From Blastococcus saxobsidens DD2 (GTDB lineage: Bacteria; Actinomycetota; Actinomycetes; Mycobacteriales; Geodermatophilaceae), in contig NC_016943.1 of the NCBI RefSeq assembly GCF_000284015.1, positions 3,265,541-3,329,540 on the forward strand: DNA of 64,000 nucleotides, read 5' to 3'. Below are positions 7,701-15,784 of the stretch, piece by piece (position 1 is the stretch's first letter; every line of letters begins with the position of its first letter). The notes beneath the pieces are model-generated. The model was not told the DNA's origin. It did no database searches and saw only the letters and a program-made list of their open reading frames with translations. Made by a program: the position numbers and the translations under genes.

Positions 7701-10686
7701 CGTGGCCGCGCAGACGGCGGCCGCGTCCAGCTGGTGGGGGCGCCGCCGCCGGTTGATGGCCGTGCGCGAGGAGATCGCCTCGTGCCTGCGGCCGGGCGCG
7801 ACGGTGAAGCCCACGGACGTCCCCGCCCTGGTGGAGAACCTCTGGCGGGTGCAGACCGCGGTGCAGGCGATCGCCGGCCGGGCGAGCGCCGTGCCGGGCC
7901 TGTCGACGCCGGAGGGCTGGAACCCGTTCACCGACCCCGGCCTGCTCGAGCGCGAGGTCGACTGGCTGCGCCGCGCCGGTGCCGCCGTCGACGGCTCCTC
8001 GGCCTTCCACGTGGCCCTGCGCAAGCTGATCGTCGCCGGGATGCCCGCCGGGTCCGAGGCCGCCTCGGCCGTCGCCCGGCTGCGGGACGCCGTGACCACG
8101 CTGCTGCGGGTCTGCCGCAGCTCGTCGGACCAGCTCGCGGCGTGGGCCGGCGACGACGGTCTGGTGCTGCGCTGGTCGATGACCCGGCCCGAGCGCGGGG
8201 TCGAGGGCACGGTGCTGATGTCGCTGCGCCGGTGGGTCTCCTTCCTCGACACCCTGGAGCCGCTGCGCTACGCGGGCCTGTTCGACGCGCGGACGCTGCT
8301 GATCACCGGCGCGATCGCCGCCGACGACGCCGTGCGCGCGCTGGATCGCGGGCTGGCCGTGGCGTCGGTGGCCGAGCGGCTGCACGCCACCGGGCTGGAC
8401 GGCTTCGACGTCGAGGCCCACGAGGCGGCGATCACCCGGTTCACCTCGGCGTCCCGGGCCGTGCGCGAGCACCTGGCCGCCGCGCTGCCGGCCGCCGTCC
8501 TGGGTACCCGGCCCTTCGACCCGGCGACGGGCACCGGGCAGGTCGGGGCGCTGCAGCGCGAGCTGGCCAAACAGCGGCGCGGGCTCGGCGTGCGGCAGCT
8601 GCTCACGCGGTACGGCGAGCTGATCACCGCCGTGATGCCGTGCGTTCTCGTGTCACCGGACTCGGTGGCGCGCTTCTTCCCGGCGGCGGCGGACCAGTTC
8701 GACCTGGTGGTCTTCGACGAGGCCTCGCAGATCCGGGTGGCCGACGCCGTCGGCGCGCTGGGCCGGGCGAAGGCCGCGGTCGTCGTCGGCGACTCCAAGC
8801 AGATGCCGCCCACCTCCTTCCTCGAGCCGGCGACGTCGTCGTCGGACGACTCGGTGGAGGTCGTGGAGACGGCGGTCGAGGACGAGGAGTCGATCCTCGG
8901 CGAATGCGTGCAGGCCCGGGTGCCGCGGCACTGGCTGTCGTGGCACTACCGCAGCCAGGACGAGTCGCTCATCGCGTTCTCCAACGCCCAGTACTACGAG
9001 AACCGGCTGTCGTCGTTCCCGGCGCCCACACACGGGCGGGCCTCGGCCGAGCCCGACGGCCGTGGGGTGTCGCTGGTGCGCGTGCCCGGCACGTTCCACC
9101 GCTCCGGCGCGGGCCGGCTGCTGCGCACGAACCCGATCGAGGCCACGGCGATCGTGGCGGAGATCCGGCGGCGGTTCGACGCGGTGCCGCAGTGGGAGGG
9201 CATCGACGCGGTGCCCTCGATCGGCGTCGTCACCTTCAACGCCCAGCAGCGCTCCTGCATCGAGGCGCTGTTGCGCGACGCCGACGACGACCGGCTGGCC
9301 GCCGCACTCGACCGCTCCGACGGCGAGAGGCTGTTCGTCAAGAACCTGGAGAACGTGCAGGGGGACGAGCGCGACGTCATCTTCTTCTCCACCGGCTTCT
9401 CCCCCACCGCCGACGGCACGCTGCCGCTGAACTTCGGCCCGCTGAACCGGCAGGGCGGTGAGCGGCGGCTCAACGTGGCGATCACGCGGGCCCGGCGCCA
9501 GGTGGTCGTCTTCTCGTCGTTCGACCCGGCGCAGCTGCGCGCCGAGGAGACCTCCTCGGTCGGGATCAAGCACCTGCGCGCCTACCTGGACATGGCCGAG
9601 CAGGGCACCGACGTGCTGCCGCGCTCGGCACGATCGGCCGCCGTGGTCGACCGGCACCGCGAGCAGATCGCCGCGGCGCTGCGCGCCCGCGGGCTGGTCG
9701 TGCGCACCGACGTCGGCCTCTCGGAGTTCCGGGTGGACCTGTCGGTCTCCCGGCCCGCCGATCCGGCGACGCCGGTGATGGCGGTGCTCCTGGACGGCCC
9801 TGCCTGGGCCCGCCGGGGCACCGTGGGCGACCGCGACGGCCTGCCGGGCGAGGTGCTGGGCGACATGCTGCGCTGGCCGGTGGTGCAGCGGGTGTGGCTG
9901 CCGTCGTGGCTGGCCGACCCGTCCGCCGTCGTCGACCGGCTGGTGGCGGCGGTCGACGCCGCGCCGGTGTCGTCGGTGCCGGTCGCGGAGCCGCTCCGGC
10001 TGCCGACGGCGGCCGTCGAGTCGTTCAAGGGCGTCGCGGCGCTGCGGTCCTCGGTGACCTCGATGGCGGTGCCGGCGACGCCGACCCGCCCGGCGCCGAA
10101 GGCAGCCGCCGCCAGGAAGCCGGCCGGGCCGGCGGCGCTGGACGGCGAGACGCCGTTCGTGCCGTGGATCCCGAAGACCGCCGGGGAGAAGTCGGTGCTG
10201 GACGAGCTGCCGGTCGCCAAGGCCGCGCGCGTGGTGCGCCGGGTGATGACCGCCGGCGTGAAGGCGGAGGGTCCGATCCACGTCGATCGGCTGGCGAAGC
10301 TGACCGTCGGCGCCTTCGGGCTCAGCCGGGTGACCGAGGCGCGCAAGCAGCTGCTGCTGTCGTTGCTGCCGCCCTCCGCCGTCGACGGCGACCACCTCTG
10401 GCCCGACGGCCTGGACCGTGCGACGTGGAGGGGCTTCCGCCGGCAGGTGTCGAGCACCGACCGGCCGATCGAGCACGTCGCGCCCGAGGAGGTCGCCAAC
10501 GCGATGGCGGCGCTGTGCCGGGCCGCGGCGGGGATGCAGCGCGACGAGCTGCTGTCCGCCACCGCGGCGGTGTTCGGCTACAAGCGCCGGGCCGCCTCGG
10601 TCACGCCGGTGCTGGAGAAGGCGCTGACGTTCGCGGTGGACTCCGGCCGGCTCAGCGAGCAGGACGACGGACTGCTGACCTGCTGA
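4768..10686 (+). CDS. DUF4011-helicase-Vsr-like nuclease protein (Hhe-type architecture)
   Basis: 1,972 residues. Visible order: an N-terminal region with no recognised motif (1-390); a DUF4011-like segment beginning near residue 395 (WKNALLDLSLRNRLINY); a superfamily 1 helicase split around a long insert, with Walker A GPPGTGKS at 699-706, Walker B VVFDEASQ at 1314-1321, then GDSKQMPPTSF, HYRSQDESLIAFSN, NVQGDERDVI and RRLNVAITRARRQ; a Vsr/MTES-type endonuclease-like fold near 1627-1715 (SEFRVDL, VLLDGPAWARR, then RVWLPSWL); and a DUF3320-like helical segment near 1812-1865. This domain order is that of the single-gene Hhe antiphage system as I recall it. It is a lone cistron in a housekeeping context; a role in DNA repair is the alternative. 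Confidence 0.85.
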   Translation: METTADIELGDVVAPSRAVSIELTATPVLSYALAHNRLPVVSRLALTADRTLRGATVRLSVRDAEGSIAQPVELLADVDAGRTTVLTGIGLVMDPAAMLHVEEQRPGVVDVEVQLDGELLGEATAPVQVLAASQWLATPLPLALEMLAAHVLPNHPAVTGLVAEAAELLEQRTGSGAMVGYAATAERVDEVVHALAEALRRRGVRHSEPPASWADLGQQVRSPGDVLTWRVGTPLDTVVLLAAACEQAGIRPLLWLADGIGGRVGGAHAFLGYWREERSSESAATTDAAPLVNLVDLGLIGLVETTLLTGSADPEQDLHRAAYDGWLTGELDRVLGVTDVHRARRDGILPLPARARTPEGLLQVVEYRPAEHGAPAFPIRTTAVHPSSRPEAPARVQQWKNALLDLSLRNRLINYTERAGLPLTVPGTALPILDNFIHDGTPVTLLPGDQLAAVQEERGLTGAAELPAEQLTELLVERREVHADVTSGGYLPRLRNLAYRAKTVQEETGANNLYLALGSLVWELDGRPLRSPLLLVPVVLAPVGRTGSYRLSLDESGSSTPNYCLLEKLRQVHGLVVPTLTDAAESTLELDRALEAMRVALVGHGLPYRVEATADLAILQFAKYRLWKDLDEHWSEFAQNPLVHHLVHEPTEPFLDPARDSGASVDLDDLAGRLPAPADASQLRAVAEASAGRTFVLEGPPGTGKSQTITNLLARAVADGKRVLFVAEKRAALDVVARRLDAVGMGMFALDLHDKGSRASMVRAQIRVALEHAVAVDEQGLAAESETLRSARRQLARYADRLHTGNAAGLSLYTARTAELTAGTDVEPLPVPLPFVANAPAEVLTAVRRALALLPDIADLTRPSPRHPWAFVDSPEVDLPAAREAAGEVDAAVREVGTFAALGGVLRHARTPEDLDSLVHLLSGPPVGLDVLDETFSGRWTTATGAVLGEVAAFAAFRHPGLDLASPEVLGLPLAEIYVAAQTAAASSWWGRRRRLMAVREEIASCLRPGATVKPTDVPALVENLWRVQTAVQAIAGRASAVPGLSTPEGWNPFTDPGLLEREVDWLRRAGAAVDGSSAFHVALRKLIVAGMPAGSEAASAVARLRDAVTTLLRVCRSSSDQLAAWAGDDGLVLRWSMTRPERGVEGTVLMSLRRWVSFLDTLEPLRYAGLFDARTLLITGAIAADDAVRALDRGLAVASVAERLHATGLDGFDVEAHEAAITRFTSASRAVREHLAAALPAAVLGTRPFDPATGTGQVGALQRELAKQRRGLGVRQLLTRYGELITAVMPCVLVSPDSVARFFPAAADQFDLVVFDEASQIRVADAVGALGRAKAAVVVGDSKQMPPTSFLEPATSSSDDSVEVVETAVEDEESILGECVQARVPRHWLSWHYRSQDESLIAFSNAQYYENRLSSFPAPTHGRASAEPDGRGVSLVRVPGTFHRSGAGRLLRTNPIEATAIVAEIRRRFDAVPQWEGIDAVPSIGVVTFNAQQRSCIEALLRDADDDRLAAALDRSDGERLFVKNLENVQGDERDVIFFSTGFSPTADGTLPLNFGPLNRQGGERRLNVAITRARRQVVVFSSFDPAQLRAEETSSVGIKHLRAYLDMAEQGTDVLPRSARSAAVVDRHREQIAAALRARGLVVRTDVGLSEFRVDLSVSRPADPATPVMAVLLDGPAWARRGTVGDRDGLPGEVLGDMLRWPVVQRVWLPSWLADPSAVVDRLVAAVDAAPVSSVPVAEPLRLPTAAVESFKGVAALRSSVTSMAVPATPTRPAPKAAAARKPAGPAALDGETPFVPWIPKTAGEKSVLDELPVAKAARVVRRVMTAGVKAEGPIHVDRLAKLTVGAFGLSRVTEARKQLLLSLLPPSAVDGDHLWPDGLDRATWRGFRRQVSSTDRPIEHVAPEEVANAMAALCRAAAGMQRDELLSATAAVFGYKRRAASVTPVLEKALTFAVDSGRLSEQDDGLLTC

Positions 10687-10883
10687 CCTGCTGACCGGCC
10701 CCGGCCCGAACGTGTGGTCACACCGCGGACGGGCCGAGCGGGCATTCCGCTGTTACATGGAGACGGCTGCCACGGCAGCGAGCAGCCCACCGGACCGGCT
10801 CACGGTCTGACCCGTGCGGGGGGTGCAGTTCCGGGCCGGACCGGCCGTTCAGACCTGTGAGGACATCCGACCAGGAGGGAACA

Positions 10884-11219
10884 GTGCGCATCACCTGCCG
10901 GGCCACGGTGCCCGCCACCGAGAGCCAGATCATCACCCAGGTCCAGGAGGTCCTGGACCGTCGCGGTTCCATGGCGCACGCCCCGGTCAGCGTGGCGGTG
11001 ACCGACTCGGTCGCCCTCGGCATCGCGGGCTTCTTCGTCAGCCGCACCGACTCCGGGCAGGTGCTGGAGCGCTTCTTCCGCGGCGGCGAGGTCGACAGCG
11101 CCGAGCTGCTCGAGGCGGTGACGTTCGAGCAGGGCTACGCCTCGGCCGAGCAGCATGCCGCGCTCTACTGCCTCACGGGCTGGGTGCACGCCCGCGTGCA
11201 CGAGCGCCGCGCCGCTTGA
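10884..11219 (+). CDS. hypothetical protein, 111 residues
   Basis: Starts at GTG with a clear GGAGG five bases upstream; the in-frame ATG 27 bp earlier has no such site. The product (MRITCRATVPATESQII...) is soluble, mixed alpha/beta by composition, with no signal peptide or membrane segment and no motif I recognise. It stops 3 bp before the convergent membrane-protein gene, so the two 3' ends almost touch. Conserved small proteins like this are common beside actinobacterial backbone genes; no function is offered. Confidence 0.7.
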   Translation: MRITCRATVPATESQIITQVQEVLDRRGSMAHAPVSVAVTDSVALGIAGFFVSRTDSGQVLERFFRGGEVDSAELLEAVTFEQGYASAEQHAALYCLTGWVHARVHERRAA

Positions 11220-11222
11220 GCT

Positions 11223-11600
11223 TCAGGTCCCGCCCGCTCCGCGGAGGATGCGAACCCAGCCGGCGGCGGCCAGCCAGCCGCAGCCGAACGCGGCGCCGAT
11301 CCCGGCGGCGACCGTGGGCCCCCACGACGGCTCCTGCCGGACGACGTGCCCGGTATCCGGGTCCGTCCAGGTGCAGGTGACCCCGATCGGCAGCGCAGAG
11401 ACCGCGACCTCGACCCGCCAGGACTCGTAGGGCGGGCTGTAGGGCACGCCGCGGGAGGTGCAGGCCTCGTGGCGGCCGTCGCCCAGCGCCGGCGCCCAGG
11501 CGGCGGCCAGCGTGCCGAGGGCGATCAGCGCGCCCAGCAGGACAAGGGCGAGGCCCGGCAGGGGTCCGAGCCGGGCCGGCAGCGACCGGGCACTCGTCAT
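11223..11600 (-). CDS. hypothetical two-helix membrane protein
   Basis: 125 residues. One hydrophobic helix near 14-36 (LALVLLGALIALGTLAAAWA), a hydrophilic extracytoplasmic stretch with two cysteines (EACTSRG and VTCTWTDPDTG), and a second helix near the C-terminus (VAAGIGAAFGCGWLAAAGW). The pattern suggests a small membrane protein with a possible disulfide in the loop. An in-frame GTG 12 bp upstream is an alternative start, but GAGGG sits better for the ATG. Family not recognised. Confidence 0.65.
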   Translation of the reverse strand: MTSARSLPARLGPLPGLALVLLGALIALGTLAAAWAPALGDGRHEACTSRGVPYSPPYESWRVEVAVSALPIGVTCTWTDPDTGHVVRQEPSWGPTVAAGIGAAFGCGWLAAAGWVRILRGAGGT

Positions 11601-11747
11601 CTCCTCCCTCACCCCGGCAGGATGCCCCGCCGCGGCGGGCGTTCCTGGGAGGAACGCGCCGAGCCTGGGTACGGGCGCTGGCCGACCGGCCGCAGTCCGT
11701 GGCGGACGGCGACGGCCGGCACCGGGTGACGTCCGAGCAGCGGCGGG

Positions 11748-12254
11748 TCACCCGGCCGCGGCTGCTGGAGCCGCACTGGCCACCGGGCGCGGCGCGACCA
11801 CCTCGGCCAGCGCCTGCCCCCACCGGCGCGCGCGGTCGTCCTGGCCGTCGGCGAGCGGACCCTGCGGATCCGGCAGCAGGAAGTGCTCCGGCGGTGCGGC
11901 CGCGTTGGCGCCCAGCCCGCGCACCAGGGCCCGCTCGATCCCCATGGCGCCGTCGCCGGCGAACCGGGCCGGCTCGTCGGGGCGCAGGTCGAAGACGGCC
12001 ACGTGCACCCCGCGCGGCAGCGTCACCGCCTCCAGCCACTCGCGCAGCCCGTACCGGGGCGCGCCCGGCCCCGCCGGTGGGTGACCCGGCCCCCCGACCA
12101 CGAGCAACCGCACGTCGCCGGGCACGGCGGTCGGCGCGTTCTGCGCGCACGCCACGTCGACGGGCAGGCGGGTCGCCAGCCCCTGGGCGACCGCCATCGC
12201 GATCAGCCGCGTCTCGCCGGGCACCGACTCGAAGACGACCAGGGCTCGTGCCAT
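11748..12254 (-). CDS. flavodoxin-like protein
   Basis: 168 residues starting MARALVVFESVPGETRLIAMAVAQGL. This is the flavodoxin fold's first strand and phosphate-loop region, with the usual T/S-rich FMN loop reduced to SVPGETR. Then DVACAQNA, LLVVGGPGHPP (second FMN-contact loop) and VHVAVFDLRP (late strand). The C-terminal third (PRYGLREWLE; AMGIERALVRGLG) also fits a flavodoxin_5 or nitric-oxide-synthase-like flavodoxin. It may bind FMN or simply keep the fold; the substitutions in the phosphate loop leave this open. It is divergent from threonine deaminase with about 120 bp between. Confidence 0.65.
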   Translation of the reverse strand: MARALVVFESVPGETRLIAMAVAQGLATRLPVDVACAQNAPTAVPGDVRLLVVGGPGHPPAGPGAPRYGLREWLEAVTLPRGVHVAVFDLRPDEPARFAGDGAMGIERALVRGLGANAAAPPEHFLLPDPQGPLADGQDDRARRWGQALAEVVAPRPVASAAPAAAAG

Positions 12255-12377
12255 GGAACACTCACCGCCTCGCGTGACCTCAGGGGCCGCCGACGGTAGG
12301 CCAGGGAGCGCCTTCGTGGGGCAGATCACGGCGCGATCTCTGCCCTGTCGGTCCACCGCGGGGGTGCGTCGTCGACG

Positions 12378-13667
12378 ATGGGCGGTGTGAGCAGCACTCC
12401 CGGCGACGACGCGCTGGACTTCCCCGCCCAGGTGCGCGACGCCGTCCGCCGGCTCGACGGCGTCGCCGAGCGGACACCGCTGCAGCGCAACGCCCGCCTG
12501 TCCGGGCTGACCGGCGCCGACGTGTGGCTCAAGCGGGAGGACCTGCAGGTCGGCCGCTCGTACAAGATCCGTGGGGCCTACAACACGATCAGCCGGCTGG
12601 ACGCCGAGCAGCGCACGGCCGGGGTGGTGTGCGCCAGCGCGGGCAACCACGGGCAGGGCGTCGCCTACGCGTGCCGGGCGCTGCAGGTGCACGGTCGGGT
12701 GTTCGTGCCCGGGACGACGCCGCGGCAGAAGCGGGAGCGGATCGCCGCACTCGGCGGGGACATGGTGGAGCTCGTGGTCGTGGGCGACTCCTACGACGAG
12801 GCGGCGGCCGCCGCCGCGCAGGCCGCCGCGGCGTCGGGCGCCGCGCTGGTGCCGGCGTTCGACGCGCTGACGACGGTGACCGGCCAGGCGACGGTCGCCG
12901 TCGAGATCCTGGAGCAGCTCGGCGCCGCACCCGACGTCGTCGTGCTGCCGGTGGGCGGCGGCGGGCTGCTCGCCGGCTGCGCCACCTGGCTGCAGGTCGC
13001 CTCCCCCACCACCCGGCTGGTGGGCGTGGAGCCGGCGGGCGCGGCGAACATGGCCGCGGCCCTGGCCGCGGGCCGGCCGGTGGAGCTGCCGGAGATCGAC
13101 ACGTTCGTCGACGGCGCCGCGGTGCGCCGCGCCGGCGCCGTCACCTTTCCCCTGGTCCGCGACTCCGGCGCCGAGCTGGTCGCCGTCCCGGAGGGGCAGA
13201 TCTGCACCGAGATGCTCGACCTCTACCAGGCCGACGGCGTGATCGCCGAGCCCGCGGGGGCGCTGGCGTCGGCGGCGCTCAGCGGTGAGCTGGTTCCCGT
13301 CGAGCCCGGTCAGACCGTCGTCTGCCTGCTCTCCGGCGGCAACAACGACGTCAGCCGGTACGCCGAGGTGGTCGAGCGGTCGCTGGTGCACCGCGGCCTC
13401 AAGCACTACTTCCTCGTCGAGTTCCCCCAGGAGCCCGGCGCGCTGCGCCGCTTCCTCGACGAGGTGCTCGGCCCCGACGACGACATCGTGCTGTTCGAGT
13501 ACATCAAGCGGGACAACCGCGAGACCGGGGCGGCGCTGACCGGCATCGAGCTCGGCCGCGTCGAGGGGCTGCCGGAGCTGCTGGCCCGCATCGAGGCCAG
13601 CCCGCTGCGCATCCAGCACGTGGCCCCGGGGACGACGGCCTACCGCTTCCTGGTCCAGATGTCGTGA
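12378..13667 (+). CDS. ilvA: threonine ammonia-lyase, biosynthetic (IlvA)
   Basis: 429 residues. A fold-type II PLP enzyme that deaminates threonine to 2-oxobutanoate, the first step of isoleucine synthesis. SYKIRGAYN carries the PLP lysine (K63), CASAGNHGQG and the phosphate cup VLPVGGGGLLAGC follow, then a serine-rich C-terminal PLP contact (LLSGGNND). After about residue 340 there is one ACT-like regulatory domain (HYFLVEFPQEPGALRRFLDE). That makes it the short, single-ACT-like biosynthetic form (TIGR02079-like), likely feedback-controlled. A GTG at 12387 is an equally plausible start. It marks the last clearly backbone gene before the catabolic island. Confidence 0.93.
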   Translation: MGGVSSTPGDDALDFPAQVRDAVRRLDGVAERTPLQRNARLSGLTGADVWLKREDLQVGRSYKIRGAYNTISRLDAEQRTAGVVCASAGNHGQGVAYACRALQVHGRVFVPGTTPRQKRERIAALGGDMVELVVVGDSYDEAAAAAAQAAAASGAALVPAFDALTTVTGQATVAVEILEQLGAAPDVVVLPVGGGGLLAGCATWLQVASPTTRLVGVEPAGAANMAAALAAGRPVELPEIDTFVDGAAVRRAGAVTFPLVRDSGAELVAVPEGQICTEMLDLYQADGVIAEPAGALASAALSGELVPVEPGQTVVCLLSGGNNDVSRYAEVVERSLVHRGLKHYFLVEFPQEPGALRRFLDEVLGPDDDIVLFEYIKRDNRETGAALTGIELGRVEGLPELLARIEASPLRIQHVAPGTTAYRFLVQMS

Positions 13668-13783
13668 CCTGACACCGCCGCACGTTCAGCCGGCCGATCC
13701 GTCGGATGGGCCGCCCCGACCTGCGGACGACACACGGCGAGGTCCGGCTGCACATGACGAGCACCGACGGTGAGATTCCTCGT

Positions 13784-14662
13784 TCATGCGGCGTCCCCGG
13801 CAGCGACGAGCAACTCCGGCACATCCGTCACCACGGTCGCGACCCGCGCCCCGAGGCTCGCCAGGACACGAGACTTCACCGCGCCCGATTCCGCGGGGGT
13901 TCCCACGATGGCACCGGCGTGCCCCATCCGTCTTCCCGGCGGGGCGCTCTGGCCCGCGACGTACGCCGTCAACGGCTTCGGGCGGCCGAGTTCTGCCCAT
14001 CGAGCGGTCGCCGCGATCTCGGCGGTTCCACCGATCTCTCCGATGAGGAGAACGGCCTCCGTGGCGTCGTCACGGAGGAAGTGGTCGAGAACGGTCACGT
14101 GATCCATCCCGACCACGGGATCACCACCGAGGCACACCACGGTGCTGGCCCCCAACCCGGCGATCCGCATGAGGTCCAGGACTTCGTAGGTCAAGGTTCC
14201 GCTCTTGGACACCACGCCGATGCGCCCGTGGCGAACATTCTCGTCGAGCAGATCGCTCACGTTCGCCTTCCCTGGCGAGACCACGCCGGCCGAGTTCGGA
14301 CCCAGGAGCTGCGTTCCGCGCGCACGTCCGACCGCGAGCATGCGTACCGCATCGTGGACAGGAACGTTCTCCGTATAGCTGACCGCGGTCCGGACCCCTG
14401 CCTCGGCCGCCTCCGTGAAGGCTCCCAGCGCCGCGACCGGCGGCACGATCATGAGCGACACCGTGACGCCGCATTCGGCTACCGCCTCCGCCATCGATCC
14501 GTAAACCGGGACACCGGCCACTTCCAGTCCTCCCCGTCCGGGAGCCACTCCGCACGTCAGAGGAGTTCCGGAGGCGATCATCCGCTCGGCGAAGAGCCGC
14601 CCGGTGCTGCCGGAGATCCCCTGGATGGCGACAGACGATGCCCGGGAGACGAGAATGCTCAT
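13784..14662 (-). CDS. succinyl-CoA synthetase alpha-like subunit (acyl-CoA ligase)
   Basis: 292 residues. CoA-binding Rossmann domain (about 5-125: VAIQGISGSTGRLFAERM, then SYTENVPVHDAV) and the ligase domain with LLGPNSAGV and the phosphohistidine loop RRMGHAGAI. Together with the upstream beta-like gene (ATGA overlap) it should form an NDP-forming acid-CoA ligase. The gene sits with a crotonase and a LysR regulator rather than in a TCA operon. That context and the low similarity of the surrounding segments to housekeeping SucD point to activation of a dedicated dicarboxylate or other organic acid, for example malate-CoA ligase-like chemistry. It converges on ilvA. Confidence 0.85.
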   Translation of the reverse strand: MSILVSRASSVAIQGISGSTGRLFAERMIASGTPLTCGVAPGRGGLEVAGVPVYGSMAEAVAECGVTVSLMIVPPVAALGAFTEAAEAGVRTAVSYTENVPVHDAVRMLAVGRARGTQLLGPNSAGVVSPGKANVSDLLDENVRHGRIGVVSKSGTLTYEVLDLMRIAGLGASTVVCLGGDPVVGMDHVTVLDHFLRDDATEAVLLIGEIGGTAEIAATARWAELGRPKPLTAYVAGQSAPPGRRMGHAGAIVGTPAESGAVKSRVLASLGARVATVVTDVPELLVAAGDAA

Positions 14663-15759
14663 GCCCGAACCAGTCGGGCGACCTCGCGCAAGGCCCCGGC
14701 GAGGTCTTCGGTGACGAACGCAGGGAACCCCGCGAGGATCCCCCGCGCCTCCGGTGCGCGGTTGCCTCGGAGCCGGAGGACCAAATCGGCGGGAAACAGC
14801 TCAGGGCCGGCCCGTCGCAGCGCCCGGGCCAGATCATCACAGGGGCCGGCCTGGAGGAACACGTTGACGAAGACGATGTCCGGCTGCACCCTCCCTACGG
14901 CTGCCAGGACGGCGGTCAGGACATCGGGGCCCCGGAAAACGGTGCCACCCAGATCGACCAGACATGCCGGTCGCCCGCCCTGCGAGGTGACCAGATCGAC
15001 CGTCGCCATGCCCAGGCCTGCGCCGCTCGTAACCACCGCGACGTTGCCGTCGAGCAAGGTCCCCACCGCGCCTGCGGCTTCCACGCTCGCTTCGAAGGGG
15101 TCCTGTCCCTCAGCGGGCGGCCAGTCAGGGTGTCGCACCCGAGCTGCGTCGTCCACCACCACACGGGCATCTGCGGCCACCAGCCGACCGTTGTCGGTGA
15201 CCACGAGTGGGTTCACCTCGGCCAGCAGGCAGTCACCGCCGAGGAACGCCCTCCACAGCCCCACCACGGCCGAGCGGAGCTGGGCCTCGACCGCGTGGGC
15301 CACGCCCAGGTGCCGGGCGATCTCCTGGTGGATCCCTTCAGGGATGGCGACGTCGATTTCCAGCGGGATCCGGAGGAAGTGCTCGGATTCCTGCGACTCG
15401 ACGTCGATCCCGCCCGCCCGACCCGCCAAGAGGACGGGCCCTCGGACATCGCGGTCGACCAGAACCGCCAGGTAGAGCTCGCGGGCGATGTCCAGGGCTT
15501 CCTCGACGAGTACATCCCGGCTGGGAGGCAGCAGCTCGGTTCCGGAGCGGTATCGCTCGACGAGGCTCCGCACCTGGCTGTCGGAGTGGGCGAACTCCAC
15601 ACCGCCACGCCTGCCCCGTCCGCCTTCCTGGATCTGCGTCTTCACCACGACCGGGAACCGCTGGGTCGCCCCATGGGACTCCGACCACAGCACGCCGGCC
15701 GGCACGGGAACGCCGTGCCGCCCGAGCAGCTGCTTGCCCTGGTGCTCGGTCATCTGCAC
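14659..15759 (-). CDS. succinyl-CoA synthetase beta-like subunit (acyl-CoA ligase)
   Basis: 366 residues. N-terminal ATP-grasp domain opening with TEHQGKQLLGRHGVPVPAG, a SucC hallmark, then VVVKTQIQEGGRGRRGGV (nucleotide-binding lysine/glycine loop), and a C-terminal flavodoxin-like ligase domain with NVAVVTSGAGLGMATVD. The GTG start is preferred because GGAGG lies seven bases upstream; an ATG six bases further in would also work. It pairs with the downstream alpha-like gene through an ATGA overlap and follows a crotonase gene by 25 bp. The expected reaction is acid + CoA + NTP to acyl-CoA + NDP + Pi; the acid is unknown. Confidence 0.85.
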   Translation of the reverse strand: MQMTEHQGKQLLGRHGVPVPAGVLWSESHGATQRFPVVVKTQIQEGGRGRRGGVEFAHSDSQVRSLVERYRSGTELLPPSRDVLVEEALDIARELYLAVLVDRDVRGPVLLAGRAGGIDVESQESEHFLRIPLEIDVAIPEGIHQEIARHLGVAHAVEAQLRSAVVGLWRAFLGGDCLLAEVNPLVVTDNGRLVAADARVVVDDAARVRHPDWPPAEGQDPFEASVEAAGAVGTLLDGNVAVVTSGAGLGMATVDLVTSQGGRPACLVDLGGTVFRGPDVLTAVLAAVGRVQPDIVFVNVFLQAGPCDDLARALRRAGPELFPADLVLRLRGNRAPEARGILAGFPAFVTEDLAGALREVARLVRA

Positions 15760-15784
15760 GGGGATGCCTCCGACGCCGCACCAC

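Noticed and set aside
4702..8472. 1,256-codon antisense open frame
   Set aside because: Composition dominated by Gln, Arg, His and Gly with no motif; antisense to the helicase gene.
5169..9461. 1,430-codon open frame inside the helicase gene
   Set aside because: Arg/Ala/Gly/Pro-rich shadow in a GC-rich gene; the other frame has continuous helicase motifs and proper wobble bias.
10672..10698. CTGCTGAC triple repeat at the helicase stop as an attachment site
   Set aside because: Three short copies overlapping the stop codon, no matching copy elsewhere and no integrase gene.
14659..15759. Housekeeping TCA-cycle sucC
   Set aside because: Gene lies with a crotonase and LysR in the island and shows looser codon use; naming it sucC would overstate the function.
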